Shown here piece by piece: positions 51,857 to 60,182 of a stretch of 64,000 nucleotides of DNA. The notes under the pieces are model-generated. The model was not told the origin of the DNA. It worked only from the letters and a program-made list of their open reading frames with translations, and searched no databases. This DNA comes from a virus: positions 62,001-126,000 of IMG/VR virus record IMGVR_UViG_3300022752_005671; one strand, 5' to 3'. Numbering within the stretch: the first letter of the stretch is position 1; every line of letters begins with the position of its first letter. Both the position numbers and the translations under genes were made by a program.

Positions 51857-52062
51857 AAATTATTAAACCTTCTACAGTGGCAATAACTTTATTAAAAACT
51901 CGTGATGAGTTAAATGGGTTATTACAGCTTATTCGTTCTTGGAGAATAAACGGAATAAATGGATCAGGTATAGTTCCTATTGCGATATTGCCATTAGAAA
52001 CAAAATTAGAAAAATCAATCAAAGATATTGAATCTATGATTAAGATTGCTGCAAAAGTTTGA
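51841..52062 (+). CDS. Hypothetical small protein
   Basis: A 73-residue helical protein, starting with TTG at 51841 or GTG at 51850. It includes ITLLKTRDELNGLLQLIRSW and ends in KIAAKV. No family is recognised. There is no Shine-Dalgarno; instead a perfect 14-base inverted repeat overlaps the start region, so its translation may be structure controlled. It precedes two more tiny genes and then the endolysin. Confidence 0.5.
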   Translation: MINVAQIIKPSTVAITLLKTRDELNGLLQLIRSWRINGINGSGIVPIAILPLETKLEKSIKDIESMIKIAAKV

Positions 52063-52074
52063 AGTAAATTATAT

Positions 52075-52263
52075 ATGTTTAATATGTCTGCAACAACTGA
52101 AAATTTACTATTACAAATCATTGAATTAGAGCAAAAGATTCTTGAAGTAAAATCTCGAGGACAAAATTCATTTGAATTAGAAGAAACATTGGTTGTGCTT
52201 AAGGGTAAATTTGCTATGATGAATGAAGCCTTGAGCATGCGTCAAGGTATCTTGAAAGGATGA
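52075..52263 (+). CDS. Hypothetical small helical protein
   Basis: A 62-residue protein, helical and Glu/Leu-rich (LLLQIIELEQKILEVKSRGQ), probably a short coiled coil. No membrane segment is seen, so it is not an obvious holin. The second Met at 52084 is an alternative start. Its end overlaps the ribosome binding site of the next gene, so the two are coupled. Confidence 0.55.
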   Translation: MFNMSATTENLLLQIIELEQKILEVKSRGQNSFELEETLVVLKGKFAMMNEALSMRQGILKG

Positions 52264-52265
52264 AT

Positions 52266-52484
52266 ATGCAAAGAGTAGATTTATATCAACCGATGATTCA
52301 TGCTAGAGTTGGAGCCCCTCCTCTTGTTATTAACGTAGGTGTTAATAGATCAGGAGCAGAAACTATGGGAGGTATGGTTGAGAATGTAGTAAGACCAGAA
52401 TCTTATGTTTTATTATCAGCACTGCCAGATGAGCTTAGAGAAAGAGTAAAGACGGCAATTCAAGCTATCATTTCATCCATGTGA
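52266..52484 (+). CDS. Hypothetical small protein
   Basis: A protein of about 72 residues starting MQRVDLYQPMIHARVGAPPL. The first half is loop-rich and the second half one helix (ELRERVKTAIQAIISSM). ATG 52266 is preferred over 52260 because AGGA lies just upstream. It ends seven bases before the endolysin. No family is recognised and no membrane segment is seen. Confidence 0.5.
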   Translation: MQRVDLYQPMIHARVGAPPLVINVGVNRSGAETMGGMVENVVRPESYVLLSALPDELRERVKTAIQAIISSM

Positions 52485-52491
52485 GATCACC

Positions 52492-53280
52492 ATGGTTCAA
52501 ATAATTCGATTAGGATCAACAGGACTAGATGTTGAAAAGTGGCAAATATTCTTAAGAGGATTGTCACAAAATAGTTCTATCATCGTAAATGGAAATTTTG
52601 ATTCATTTACTGAAAGAGAAACAAAGGCATTTCAATCTAAGAAAGGGTTAGTTCCTGATGGAATTGTTGGACCCAAAACGTTGGCAATTGCATTACAGTC
52701 AGGATATCCCTTAATGGATGATCCAACGTCAGACATTAATGGTCCAAATTGGCCGCCTCGTCCTGCGATCGGACCATTAAGCGTAGTTGATCGCGAAAAA
52801 CTTTTTGGAAGATTTACGTATATTTCATCGCCGACATTTGCAAATCCAGAAGCCATAACGATTACTGGCAGCTGGATTCAAAACAATATATCTTCAGTAA
52901 AAATTCCTGAGTTAAGCGGAGTTGCTGGTGCACCTTCTTCTTGTAACATTCAAATTCATTCATTTTTATCAAATCAAATGATGAATCTATTTAAAGCTTG
53001 GGATAAAGAAGGATTAAAATATTTGATGATGTCTTGGGGAGGATCTTGGAGCCCCCGTTTCATTAGAGGATCAAGAACAACATTATCAAACCATGCTTGG
53101 GCGACTGCGTTTGATATTAACGTTCAATGGAACCAGCTTGGTGCACAACCTGCATTACGAGGAGAAACTGGCTCAGTTAGAGAACTTGTAGAAATTGCAT
53201 ACGATCATGGGTTTTATTGGGGCGGTTGGTTTCCAAAAAGACCTGACGGAATGCATTTTGAAGCCTACAAAATCATTTAA
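52492..53280 (+). CDS. Endolysin: peptidoglycan-binding domain plus M15 peptidase
   Basis: A 262-residue protein. Residues 1 to about 70 form a PG_binding_1 domain (GSTGLDVEKWQIFLRGL, GNFDSFTERETKAFQSKKGL, DGIVGPKT). Residues 150-262 form an M15 (VanY / L-alanyl-D-glutamate or D-Ala-D-Ala) peptidase with zinc ligands His201 and Asp208 in SNHAWATAFDIN and His255 in PDGMHFE. It would cut peptidoglycan cross-links or stems at lysis or entry. There is no signal peptide, so a holin or other route is needed. None is recognisable next to it. Confidence 0.9.
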   Translation: MVQIIRLGSTGLDVEKWQIFLRGLSQNSSIIVNGNFDSFTERETKAFQSKKGLVPDGIVGPKTLAIALQSGYPLMDDPTSDINGPNWPPRPAIGPLSVVDREKLFGRFTYISSPTFANPEAITITGSWIQNNISSVKIPELSGVAGAPSSCNIQIHSFLSNQMMNLFKAWDKEGLKYLMMSWGGSWSPRFIRGSRTTLSNHAWATAFDINVQWNQLGAQPALRGETGSVRELVEIAYDHGFYWGGWFPKRPDGMHFEAYKII

Positions 53281-53296
53281 ATACATAGTTAATCTC

Positions 53297-53680
53297 GTGC
53301 CAGTCAGTAAAGATCTTTCTCGTACCAGGAAGGCTTATTCATATTTTAGGCCTCGACCAATTATTCGTGAAATTACTACAGAACAAGAAATGATTAACAT
53401 TAATAATGTAACTACGCAAATTAATTTACTAACGCAAACAGTTAGTGCGAATAACATTATATGGAATGAAATTCCTTCAGGAACTATTGATGGAATGAAT
53501 GCTTCATTTACTCTTGCATATACTCCTCATTCTGGTTCAAAGTTGCTTGTTTTCGTAAACGGAGTGTTACAAGAAATAAAAGATGAAAATTCAGATTTTA
53601 CCATTTCTGATAAAATAATAACATTTTCATCTGCTCCAAGAAGAGATTCTAAGATTTTGGTCACTTACGCAAAATCTTGA
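53297..53680 (+). CDS. Small protein with C-terminal beta domain shared with the fibre
   Basis: A protein of about 127 residues, starting at GTG 53297; the open frame extends upstream into the endolysin gene but without a start signal. The C-terminal half GTIDGMNASFTLAYTPHSGS, then LLVFVNGVLQEIKDENSDFT and ITFSSAPRRDSKILVTYAKS, is a compact beta domain often found in phage tail and fibre proteins. The end of the fibre protein at 54430 has a similar VYLNGVL...VTFDSSIV element. A tail or fibre accessory role is likely. Confidence 0.6.
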   Translation: MPVSKDLSRTRKAYSYFRPRPIIREITTEQEMININNVTTQINLLTQTVSANNIIWNEIPSGTIDGMNASFTLAYTPHSGSKLLVFVNGVLQEIKDENSDFTISDKIITFSSAPRRDSKILVTYAKS

Positions 53681-53686
53681 TTTATT

Positions 53687-54304
53687 TCAAGCTTTTGGCT
53701 TTCTTCCACGCTTCTTTTTTTCAGATTCTTCTGAAACTTTTTGTTTTTCTAAAGCTTTTTTTCTTCTCTCTGCAATGTCTAAAGCAGCTCGTCCAGCTCT
53801 CGTTGTGGGATCCTTGTCTGGTCTAACCCTTGTCGATCTCTCTTTAGTTACAGTTGCATCTTGCTGTTGTGTTTCTTCTTTTTTAGCTTCTTCTAAACGA
53901 GTTTTTATTGCAGAATCATGATTCGTTTTTGAAGCGACTAGTTTTTCTAAATCCTGCCGCAAAAAAACAATTTCTCCTTGCTTGGAATAAAAAAGCCTGT
54001 CTGATTCTAATGATTCATTTTTAGAAAAGTTAACCACATTATTCAACACTGTTTCTACAAAATCAGAGATGTCTTTTGAAAGTTTTTGCTGCGAAACTAA
54101 TTCTGCTAATTCTTTCTTTTTCTGTTTCACATGTTTGCCAATTTTTTCAGTCAATTCTTTAGATCCGACCGTATAACCTTCTAAACGTTTTAAGCTTTCT
54201 ACTAAAGAATTTAATTGAGTTTTTTTATCTATGATCAATTCTTCTAATAGTTTTGATCTAGAAGCTAATGTTTTAATTGTTGCGTTGTCTTTTTCTTGGC
54301 TCAT
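53687..54304 (-). CDS. Coiled-coil protein with C-terminal AT-hook-like end
   Basis: A 205-residue, charged, helical protein that is probably a long coiled coil through residue 150. The C-terminal end has EKKKRGRKPKA, an AT-hook-like RGRKP core. No family is named. It is on the minus strand, downstream of the fibre gene and its terminator, and convergent with the gene ending at 53680. An 8-base palindrome lies upstream. DNA binding is plausible from the tail. Confidence 0.6.
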   Translation of the reverse strand: MSQEKDNATIKTLASRSKLLEELIIDKKTQLNSLVESLKRLEGYTVGSKELTEKIGKHVKQKKKELAELVSQQKLSKDISDFVETVLNNVVNFSKNESLESDRLFYSKQGEIVFLRQDLEKLVASKTNHDSAIKTRLEEAKKEETQQQDATVTKERSTRVRPDKDPTTRAGRAALDIAERRKKALEKQKVSEESEKKKRGRKPKA

Positions 54305-54330
54305 AAATTAATTTTGAAAAATATACTGAT

Positions 54331-54350
54331 AAAATATTGTATAATATTTT
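54331..54350. promoter_or_regulatory. Short palindrome upstream of the minus-strand coiled-coil gene
   Basis: AAAATATT at 54331-54338 and AATATTTT at 54343-54350 are exact reverse complements around GTAT. The element lies 27 bases before the minus-strand start at 54304 and may be an operator or chance in AT-rich DNA. Confidence 0.3.
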
Positions 54351-54355
54351 GTAGT

Positions 54356-54386
54356 AAAAATAAAAAGGCCCGGATTTCTCCGGGCC
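54356..54386 (-). terminator. Rho-independent terminator of the fibre gene (minus strand)
   Basis: On the plus strand GGCCCGGA at 54367-54374 and TCCGGGCC at 54379-54386 form an eight-base stem with a four-base loop. Read on the minus strand the stem is followed by TTTTTATTTTT. It ends the leftward fibre gene 44 bases after its stop codon. Confidence 0.9.
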
Positions 54387-54429
54387 CCCGCAATCAGTTA
54401 GTCTTGATTGCTATATCGTAGCCGTATTA

Positions 54430-56628
54430 TCAGCCGCGCACGATGACGGTGATGACGTCTTCAGCAACGAGTGCAGACACGATCGAAGAATCGAAAGTGA
54501 CTGATGTTGTTGAAATTGAGGTGAGGTCGCGGCTTGGAGCCATGAGAACACCGTTGAGGTAGACGTCAACCAACTTGTGGTTAGCTGAAGCAAGAGGTCC
54601 TTGGCCTACGAAGCTAAGGACGTTTCCTGCAAAGTCAGCTGCACCGTATGTTGACTTGGAGAGGTTTCCACCTTGGTTAGCTGCATCAAGATCGCTGCGA
54701 AGTTCATTGAGTGCGCCAACGATTGTTGTTGCATCGAATGCTGCATCGAATGTGGTGTATTCTGCTGCTGACATGAGACCCATGGAGTTACCATTTGCGG
54801 AGAAGGAGAGGTCATCAGCTGCTGAAATTGACATTTCTGCAACTGAAGAGAGTGATACTCCTGCTGGTGATGCAGAGAGGGAACCACTGAGGCTTCCTTC
54901 CATTCCACCTAACTTGACAGAGCTCATCCATGCTGGAACAAGTGCTGCACCATCGAGATCAGCTGGAGAATCTCCTGCTGGGTTGTGGGCAACTTGTGCG
55001 AAGATGAGTTCACCTGCGCCACCATCTTGTCCAACGATGAGGTCAGATCCAGCACCAGCTCCCTTGCTGAGGACGATACCGGAGTCAGAAGAACCGGCAG
55101 ATCCTGTTGCAAGGTAGATGAATGCATCCTTAACCTTCATGTTTTCAGTTTCAATGTAGGTGAATGCGCCCTTTACGAGGAGGTCGCCGTCAACTTGTGC
55201 ATTGCCTGAAACGCGAAGGCCGCCGTTGATGGAAAGATCAGATCCATCGAAGGTGAGCTTTTGTTCATCCTTCATTGAACCGTCTGAGTCAACGATGTAA
55301 AGACGTGTTGCTGTATCGCCATCAATGCTGATCTTGTTTGCTGTTAAGTCTGCATTGACATCGAGAGCTGCTCCGCTTACAGACACTCCGTTTTGGAATG
55401 TTGCTGCGCCTGCGACATCGAGGGTTGAGTCGAAATCGACAGCACCATCAACGTCGAGTGTTCCTGTTGTTGCAACGTTTCCGGAGCCATCTGCTACCGT
55501 GAATGCACCGTCAACATCAATTCCGCCATCGAGTGATGCGAGACCTGCGACGTCGAGTGTTCCTGTTGTTGCAACGTTTCCAGAGCCGTCTGCTACTGTG
55601 AATGCGCCATCAACATCGATTCCACCGTCAAGTGATGCAAGTCCTGCAACGTCAAGGGTTGATGCGAAGTCAGCTGCTCCATCAACGTCAAGGGTTCCTG
55701 ATGTTGCAACGTTTCCAGAGCCATCTGCTACTGTAAATGCACCGTCGACATCGATTCCGCCGTCAAGCGATGCAAGTCCTGCAACGTCAAGGGTTCCTGA
55801 TGTTGCAACGTTTCCAGAACCATCTGCTACAGTGAATGCACCGTCAACGTCGATTCCGCCGTCAAGTGATGCAAGTCCTGCAACGTCGAGGGTTGATGCG
55901 AAGTCAGCTGCTCCTGCGACAGAAAGAGATCCTGAGATTCCTGCTGCGTGTGCGAGGTAGAGAGAATCTGCATCAACAACTCCTGCAAATGAAGCATCGC
56001 CGAGAACTGCAAGATCTTCAGAAACCGTGAGGTCTCCTGTGATTGCTGCTCCGCCTACGATTGAAGCTCCACCTGCAGAAATTTCGAGACCAGCAGAACC
56101 GCTGATTGCTGAATCGAATGTTGCAATTCCGCCAACATCGAGTGCTCCTGCGATATCTGCAAATCCAGAAACGTCGAGGTTTCCAGTGATGTCAAGTTTA
56201 GATCCATCATAAACAAGGTTTGATGAATCAGCAATTTCACCGGATGCTCCAACGATGTAGAGGTTACCTGGGCTGTTGTCTCCATCAATCTTGATTTCGT
56301 TTGCGGAAACTCCGCCGTTGAAATCAGCAGCTCCTGCAACTTGGAGTGTGCTGTCGAGTGTAGCAGCTCCTGTCACATCAACTGTGCCTTGGAAATCTGC
56401 GTTTGCTCCTGACATATGAACAGCTGCGTAGATGTCTGAGAGGTCTTGTGAACCATCAAGAGCATCGTACCAGTTTGACTTACCAACGATCTTGTTGATT
56501 TGTGAGCGAAGTGCATCAAGGTCACCCTTTAATGTAGACTTGCTTGCAAGGCCAGAGCCTGCTGCAAGTGAATCGTCAAAAGAAAGTGAACCACTGATTT
56601 GTGATTGTTGTATCTTTGAAATAGCCAT
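54430..56628 (-). CDS. Repetitive tail fibre protein
   Basis: A 732-residue protein, very rich in Ala, Gly, Asp, Ser and Val, made mostly of short beta-strand units such as GTLDVDGAADFAS and ASLDGGIDVDGAF. Residues 246-389 contain four near-identical 33-residue repeats. TTIVGALNELRSDL near residue 640 is a short motif I associate with fibre C-terminal regions. The C-terminal VYLNGVLM and FDSSIVSALVAEDVITVIV form a small beta domain. AGGTGG precedes the ATG. Codon use is GC-richer than in most genes here. It runs opposite to nearly all virion genes. Fibre or receptor-binding role is inferred. Confidence 0.75.
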   Translation of the reverse strand: MAISKIQQSQISGSLSFDDSLAAGSGLASKSTLKGDLDALRSQINKIVGKSNWYDALDGSQDLSDIYAAVHMSGANADFQGTVDVTGAATLDSTLQVAGAADFNGGVSANEIKIDGDNSPGNLYIVGASGEIADSSNLVYDGSKLDITGNLDVSGFADIAGALDVGGIATFDSAISGSAGLEISAGGASIVGGAAITGDLTVSEDLAVLGDASFAGVVDADSLYLAHAAGISGSLSVAGAADFASTLDVAGLASLDGGIDVDGAFTVADGSGNVATSGTLDVAGLASLDGGIDVDGAFTVADGSGNVATSGTLDVDGAADFASTLDVAGLASLDGGIDVDGAFTVADGSGNVATTGTLDVAGLASLDGGIDVDGAFTVADGSGNVATTGTLDVDGAVDFDSTLDVAGAATFQNGVSVSGAALDVNADLTANKISIDGDTATRLYIVDSDGSMKDEQKLTFDGSDLSINGGLRVSGNAQVDGDLLVKGAFTYIETENMKVKDAFIYLATGSAGSSDSGIVLSKGAGAGSDLIVGQDGGAGELIFAQVAHNPAGDSPADLDGAALVPAWMSSVKLGGMEGSLSGSLSASPAGVSLSSVAEMSISAADDLSFSANGNSMGLMSAAEYTTFDAAFDATTIVGALNELRSDLDAANQGGNLSKSTYGAADFAGNVLSFVGQGPLASANHKLVDVYLNGVLMAPSRDLTSISTTSVTFDSSIVSALVAEDVITVIVRG
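55462..55893 (-). repeat. Four near-identical 99-base repeats in the fibre gene
   Basis: The DNA encodes four copies of a 33-residue unit beginning TLDVAGLASLDGGIDVDGAF and ending VADGSGNVAT(S/T)G, at protein residues 246-278, 279-311, 324-356 and 357-389. Copies two and three are separated by a 12-residue spacer. Such tracts can expand or shrink by recombination. Confidence 0.9.
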
Positions 56629-56876
56629 TTTACCACCTAGATTGGTTGTTGTTTACGCAATGCCAGCACCACGCTGGATCTATGCGCAAATATAAATATT
56701 CTGAAACGAATCGATCTACAATCGTGGCGATGAACTATTTGTCATAATTTTGTCATAACTTATTTTTTGTAGATTACAAGCTCAAGATGTTCATTACGTG
56801 ATAAAAATGTTTGAGATGTTTTGATTGACTACCATATTTTTATATGAACGTCTAGAGCGTTGAGGAACGAATTAAC

Positions 56877-58064
56877 ATGACGACATTTTCAGCAACAATA
56901 AATCCAACGCCGTTCGGCTTTTTTGATGCAGAAACTTCATTTCAAACAGAAGCAGATTCAATGGTCTTGTTCGTTAAGCGTAAGCTTGGCGATGATGTAC
57001 TTTCTGTTGAATTAACTAAAAAGGAAATTTGGGCATGTTTTGAAGAAGCATGTTGCGAATATTCACGTTTAATTCATGAAATGAAAATAACTTCTGATTT
57101 AACCAATGTCTTAGGAATGCCTACTGGTTCTACTGACTTGACAAATAGGTACGCAAAAAGAACTGTAGAGTATCTTTTAAGAATGGCAGAACCTTATGCG
57201 ACTGAAGCATACATAGGAGGATCTTATGATGCAACTTTAGGATATGTTGAATTAGTTTCTGGGCAGCAAGATTATAACATTTATAAAGATGTTAAAATTG
57301 CATCAGGTAGCCAAGCTGGTTCTGTATTATATGATACATTGGCAACGGGATCGAAAGGAAAATTAAAAGTTGTAGAAGTTTTTCATCTTGAACCATTGGC
57401 TGCTCAACAATTCTTATTAAATGCATCCAATGTAACTAACTTCCTTGCTACTAATTTTAACTATGAATCTTATGTAAACTCTACTGTTTTCTATGTTCTT
57501 CCAGTATTTGAGGATGTCTTAAGAAGAGGCATGTTAGAAACAGCATTTAGAGTTAGAAGGTCAAATTATTCTTATGAAATAATAGGAAGCAATTTAAGGA
57601 TTTATCCGACTCCTTCTACTGATCTACAAATGGGTAAACTTTTTATTAAATTGATGACGCCCCATAATCCGTTAAGCCCCACTGCATATGCGGATGATTC
57701 AATTTATGGAATATCTGGTCCAAGCAATGTTCCTTTTGGGAATATTCCATTCGTTACCATAAACCAACCAGGAAAACAATGGATCAGACAGTACACGTTG
57801 GCGTTGTGCAAAGAATTATTAGGATTGATTCGTTCTAAATTTTCTTCAATACCGATTCCTAATGCTGAATTGACATTAAACGGTGCTGAATTAGTTTCAC
57901 AAGGACGAGAAGATAAAGACAAGCTATCAACCCAAATGAAAGAATTTTTATCAAACTTAACCCACGCTAAGCTATTGGAACAAGATGCTTTGGCGGCAGA
58001 AAACATGCAAAAGCAGCTTAGATACATCCCAATGCCATTAGGAAAATCTATTCAAATTGGATAA
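56877..58064 (+). CDS. Neck protein, T4 gp13-like
   Basis: A 395-residue protein. Its order (GFFDAETSFQTEADSMVLFV at the start, then ELTKKEIWACFEEACCEYSR and GQQDYNIYKD, later FRVRRSNYSYEIIGSNLRIY) fits large-phage head-closure proteins that I associate with T4 gp13. In T4, gp13 and gp14 form the neck that closes the portal and connects to the tail. The next genes look like gp14 and gp15, which strengthens this call. The start has GTTGAGGAACG upstream. A 248-base AT-rich intergenic region lies before it and carries only promoter-like AT stretches. Confidence 0.72.
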   Translation: MTTFSATINPTPFGFFDAETSFQTEADSMVLFVKRKLGDDVLSVELTKKEIWACFEEACCEYSRLIHEMKITSDLTNVLGMPTGSTDLTNRYAKRTVEYLLRMAEPYATEAYIGGSYDATLGYVELVSGQQDYNIYKDVKIASGSQAGSVLYDTLATGSKGKLKVVEVFHLEPLAAQQFLLNASNVTNFLATNFNYESYVNSTVFYVLPVFEDVLRRGMLETAFRVRRSNYSYEIIGSNLRIYPTPSTDLQMGKLFIKLMTPHNPLSPTAYADDSIYGISGPSNVPFGNIPFVTINQPGKQWIRQYTLALCKELLGLIRSKFSSIPIPNAELTLNGAELVSQGREDKDKLSTQMKEFLSNLTHAKLLEQDALAAENMQKQLRYIPMPLGKSIQIG

Positions 58065-58110
58065 TGGGATTTAATCATTATTTACCTACTTAATTTTTAA
58101 GGACATTATA

Positions 58111-58782
58111 ATGGCACGTCTTTTTATCACTAAAAGAGAGATAAACTTTATATCTGACATCACAAAAGAGATAGTGAAAGATGTAGTCGGCCAAAAAATT
58201 TACTATTATCCTGTCTCAGAAACAAAAACTAAATCTCATGAAGTGTATGATGAAGCACTTCAAAAAGTGTTTGACAATCCTGTCATTGTTGATGTTTTAG
58301 TAAACAGCGAGTTTCAAACTGAGACAAAAATTAACAAATTTGGTATAGATTCTCAATTTACTTTAGAAGTATACATTCAACACAGAGATATGATAGAAAA
58401 AGGAATCAATCCAGCCATTGGAGATTATTTTTCATTCGGAGCGATTTTTTACGAAATTACAGAATATAAGTACATGAGAACGATCTATGGACAAGCTGAA
58501 AACATAGATGGAGTATCGTTGATCGGTACTAGAGTTCGTGAAAGTCAATTTAAGGCTCTCACGAATGGTCCTACAGATATCAAATACACAGATCAAGATG
58601 CGGTTCAAGAAACGTTCGTTCAACAAAGAGGGTATGCAACTGACTCTGACGGAAATGAGACCGGCGACGTAAGAGATCTTGTTAAGAATGGAGTTCTTGA
58701 TGAACCGTTGACTGGCCGTAAAGAAGTTTCGCCTAAAGGAGACTCGACGGGGGTTGGAAGTTCATTCTACGATGAGGATTGA
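58111..58782 (+). CDS. Neck protein, T4 gp14-like
   Basis: A 223-residue protein. RLFITKREINFISDITKEIV at the start, then KIYYYPVSETKT and HRDMIEKGINPAIGDYFSFG, then FYEITEYKYMRTIYGQAENI fit the order expected for gp14-like neck proteins encoded between gp13 and gp15. The C-terminal 50 residues are polar and Gly/Asp/Ser-rich. It overlaps no gene but ends two bases before the ATG of the next. Confidence 0.68.
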   Translation: MARLFITKREINFISDITKEIVKDVVGQKIYYYPVSETKTKSHEVYDEALQKVFDNPVIVDVLVNSEFQTETKINKFGIDSQFTLEVYIQHRDMIEKGINPAIGDYFSFGAIFYEITEYKYMRTIYGQAENIDGVSLIGTRVRESQFKALTNGPTDIKYTDQDAVQETFVQQRGYATDSDGNETGDVRDLVKNGVLDEPLTGRKEVSPKGDSTGVGSSFYDED

Positions 58783-58784
58783 TT

Positions 58785-60116
58785 ATGCCTACTAGATTTA
58801 ATTCAAAAAGTCAAAAGAGGTTTGGAGTCGCAGGGATTAATTTAGATAATCACCAAGGCACTCCTGATCTAACAATACCATCAGTAGGTATAGAAGATGT
58901 TGACGTTTCATTATTTAAATTGTTTGATAATGAAATTAAATTGCAGGTAGGAGGAGATAATGGCGATTTTAAAAAGGTGCCAATCATCTTTGCAACAGGA
59001 GAAAAATGGGCGTTATTAAAGAAAAAGCGCGCATTAAGAGATAAAAATAATTCTTTAATCCTTCCTTTATTGACAATTTCAAGAACTTCAATTTCTCAAG
59101 ATTTATCCTCGGACATTGCTGGCAGAGGAATTAATCAACAAACTGGAGAAATAGTGATACGCAGAAGGTTAGACAAATCTGATCGTGGATATCAAAATTT
59201 AATCAATAGATTTCTTTTAAAAAATCAAAAAAATGTTGCAACCAATCCCGATTTAGATCATGTTGAAGGTCAACTATTGACAGATAGAAAAATAGGAGAA
59301 GATTCTACAGATCCAGTCATCGAAAGCGGAGCATGGCTAGCAGATATAAAAAAGAATAATATTTACGAAACCATTGTCGTCCCTTCTCCTCAATTCTATA
59401 ATGTCACATATGACGTTACGATGTGGACTCAATATACGCAACACATGAATCAATTGTTAGAACAATTGGTTTCCTCATTTTTACCTCAAGCAAATTCATG
59501 GAAGTTAGAAACTCCTAAGGGGTACTGGTTTATAGCAACAGTAAGCAATAATTCCTACGATCCAGAAAATAATTTAGATGAATTAGGACAAGAAGAAAGA
59601 GTCATTAAGTATAAATTTACTGTTAATGTAAAAGCTTACATTTTTGCATCCAAATTCCCAGGAAATGGAGTCCCAATAAAACGTTTTGTGTCATCTCCAA
59701 CCATCAAGTTTGATGTAGAACCATCAGGAGGTTCGGGGTTCTCATCTGCTGAAAGCCAAAATCCATTTTTAGGATCTGACGATCCAACGCTACCATTAAG
59801 CGATTCTAAAAATAAACATCTTGGCCAGAGATTAACAGGAGGAACAAGATTATACGATCCTTCCGCGACGGACTCAGAAGATCCAGCCTTGAGGTCAAGA
59901 GCTGCAAAACAATATAATCCCGTTTATAAAAAAATTATTTCTAGTGATCTTTCTGGTAAAGAAACCGTTTCGTATGTAAGAGCATACCCTGTGAATCAAG
60001 CATCAGGAGAGTCTGTGATTAAAATAACCCCTCAGCCAGCTTCTAATCAAGCACCACTTACTGCAGAATCTTTGTTAGGCGGAATAACGTACCATATTAT
60101 TCAAGATGATGAATAA
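58785..60116 (+). CDS. Tail sheath stabiliser / tail completion protein, T4 gp15-like
   Basis: A 443-residue protein. YDVTMWTQYTQHMNQLLEQL, followed by SFLPQANSWKLETPKGYWFI and RVIKYKFTVNVKAYIFASKF, resembles the central part of T4 gp15, which caps the tail end and joins it to the neck. The C-terminal part is more loop-rich and makes the protein longer than T4 gp15 (272 residues). ATG 58785 with ATGAGGATT upstream is preferred to a TTG at 58779. The following gene is the sheath. Confidence 0.7.
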   Translation: MPTRFNSKSQKRFGVAGINLDNHQGTPDLTIPSVGIEDVDVSLFKLFDNEIKLQVGGDNGDFKKVPIIFATGEKWALLKKKRALRDKNNSLILPLLTISRTSISQDLSSDIAGRGINQQTGEIVIRRRLDKSDRGYQNLINRFLLKNQKNVATNPDLDHVEGQLLTDRKIGEDSTDPVIESGAWLADIKKNNIYETIVVPSPQFYNVTYDVTMWTQYTQHMNQLLEQLVSSFLPQANSWKLETPKGYWFIATVSNNSYDPENNLDELGQEERVIKYKFTVNVKAYIFASKFPGNGVPIKRFVSSPTIKFDVEPSGGSGFSSAESQNPFLGSDDPTLPLSDSKNKHLGQRLTGGTRLYDPSATDSEDPALRSRAAKQYNPVYKKIISSDLSGKETVSYVRAYPVNQASGESVIKITPQPASNQAPLTAESLLGGITYHIIQDDE

Positions 60117-60182
60117 AAGTATTTTTGATTTTTTTCGAATACTTATAAGAGAAGTTTATTCATCATATGAAGGAGCAGGATA

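Noticed and set aside
55462-55893. Regularly spaced direct repeats that could suggest a CRISPR array
   Set aside because: The repeats are 99 bases, back to back, in frame and protein coding, with no variable spacers.
54575-55960. Long open frames on the plus strand opposite the fibre gene (Pro/Ser/Ala-rich products)
   Set aside because: They are shadows of the Gly/Ala/Asp-rich fibre coding sequence, with no start signal and a composition that is just the complement of its codons.
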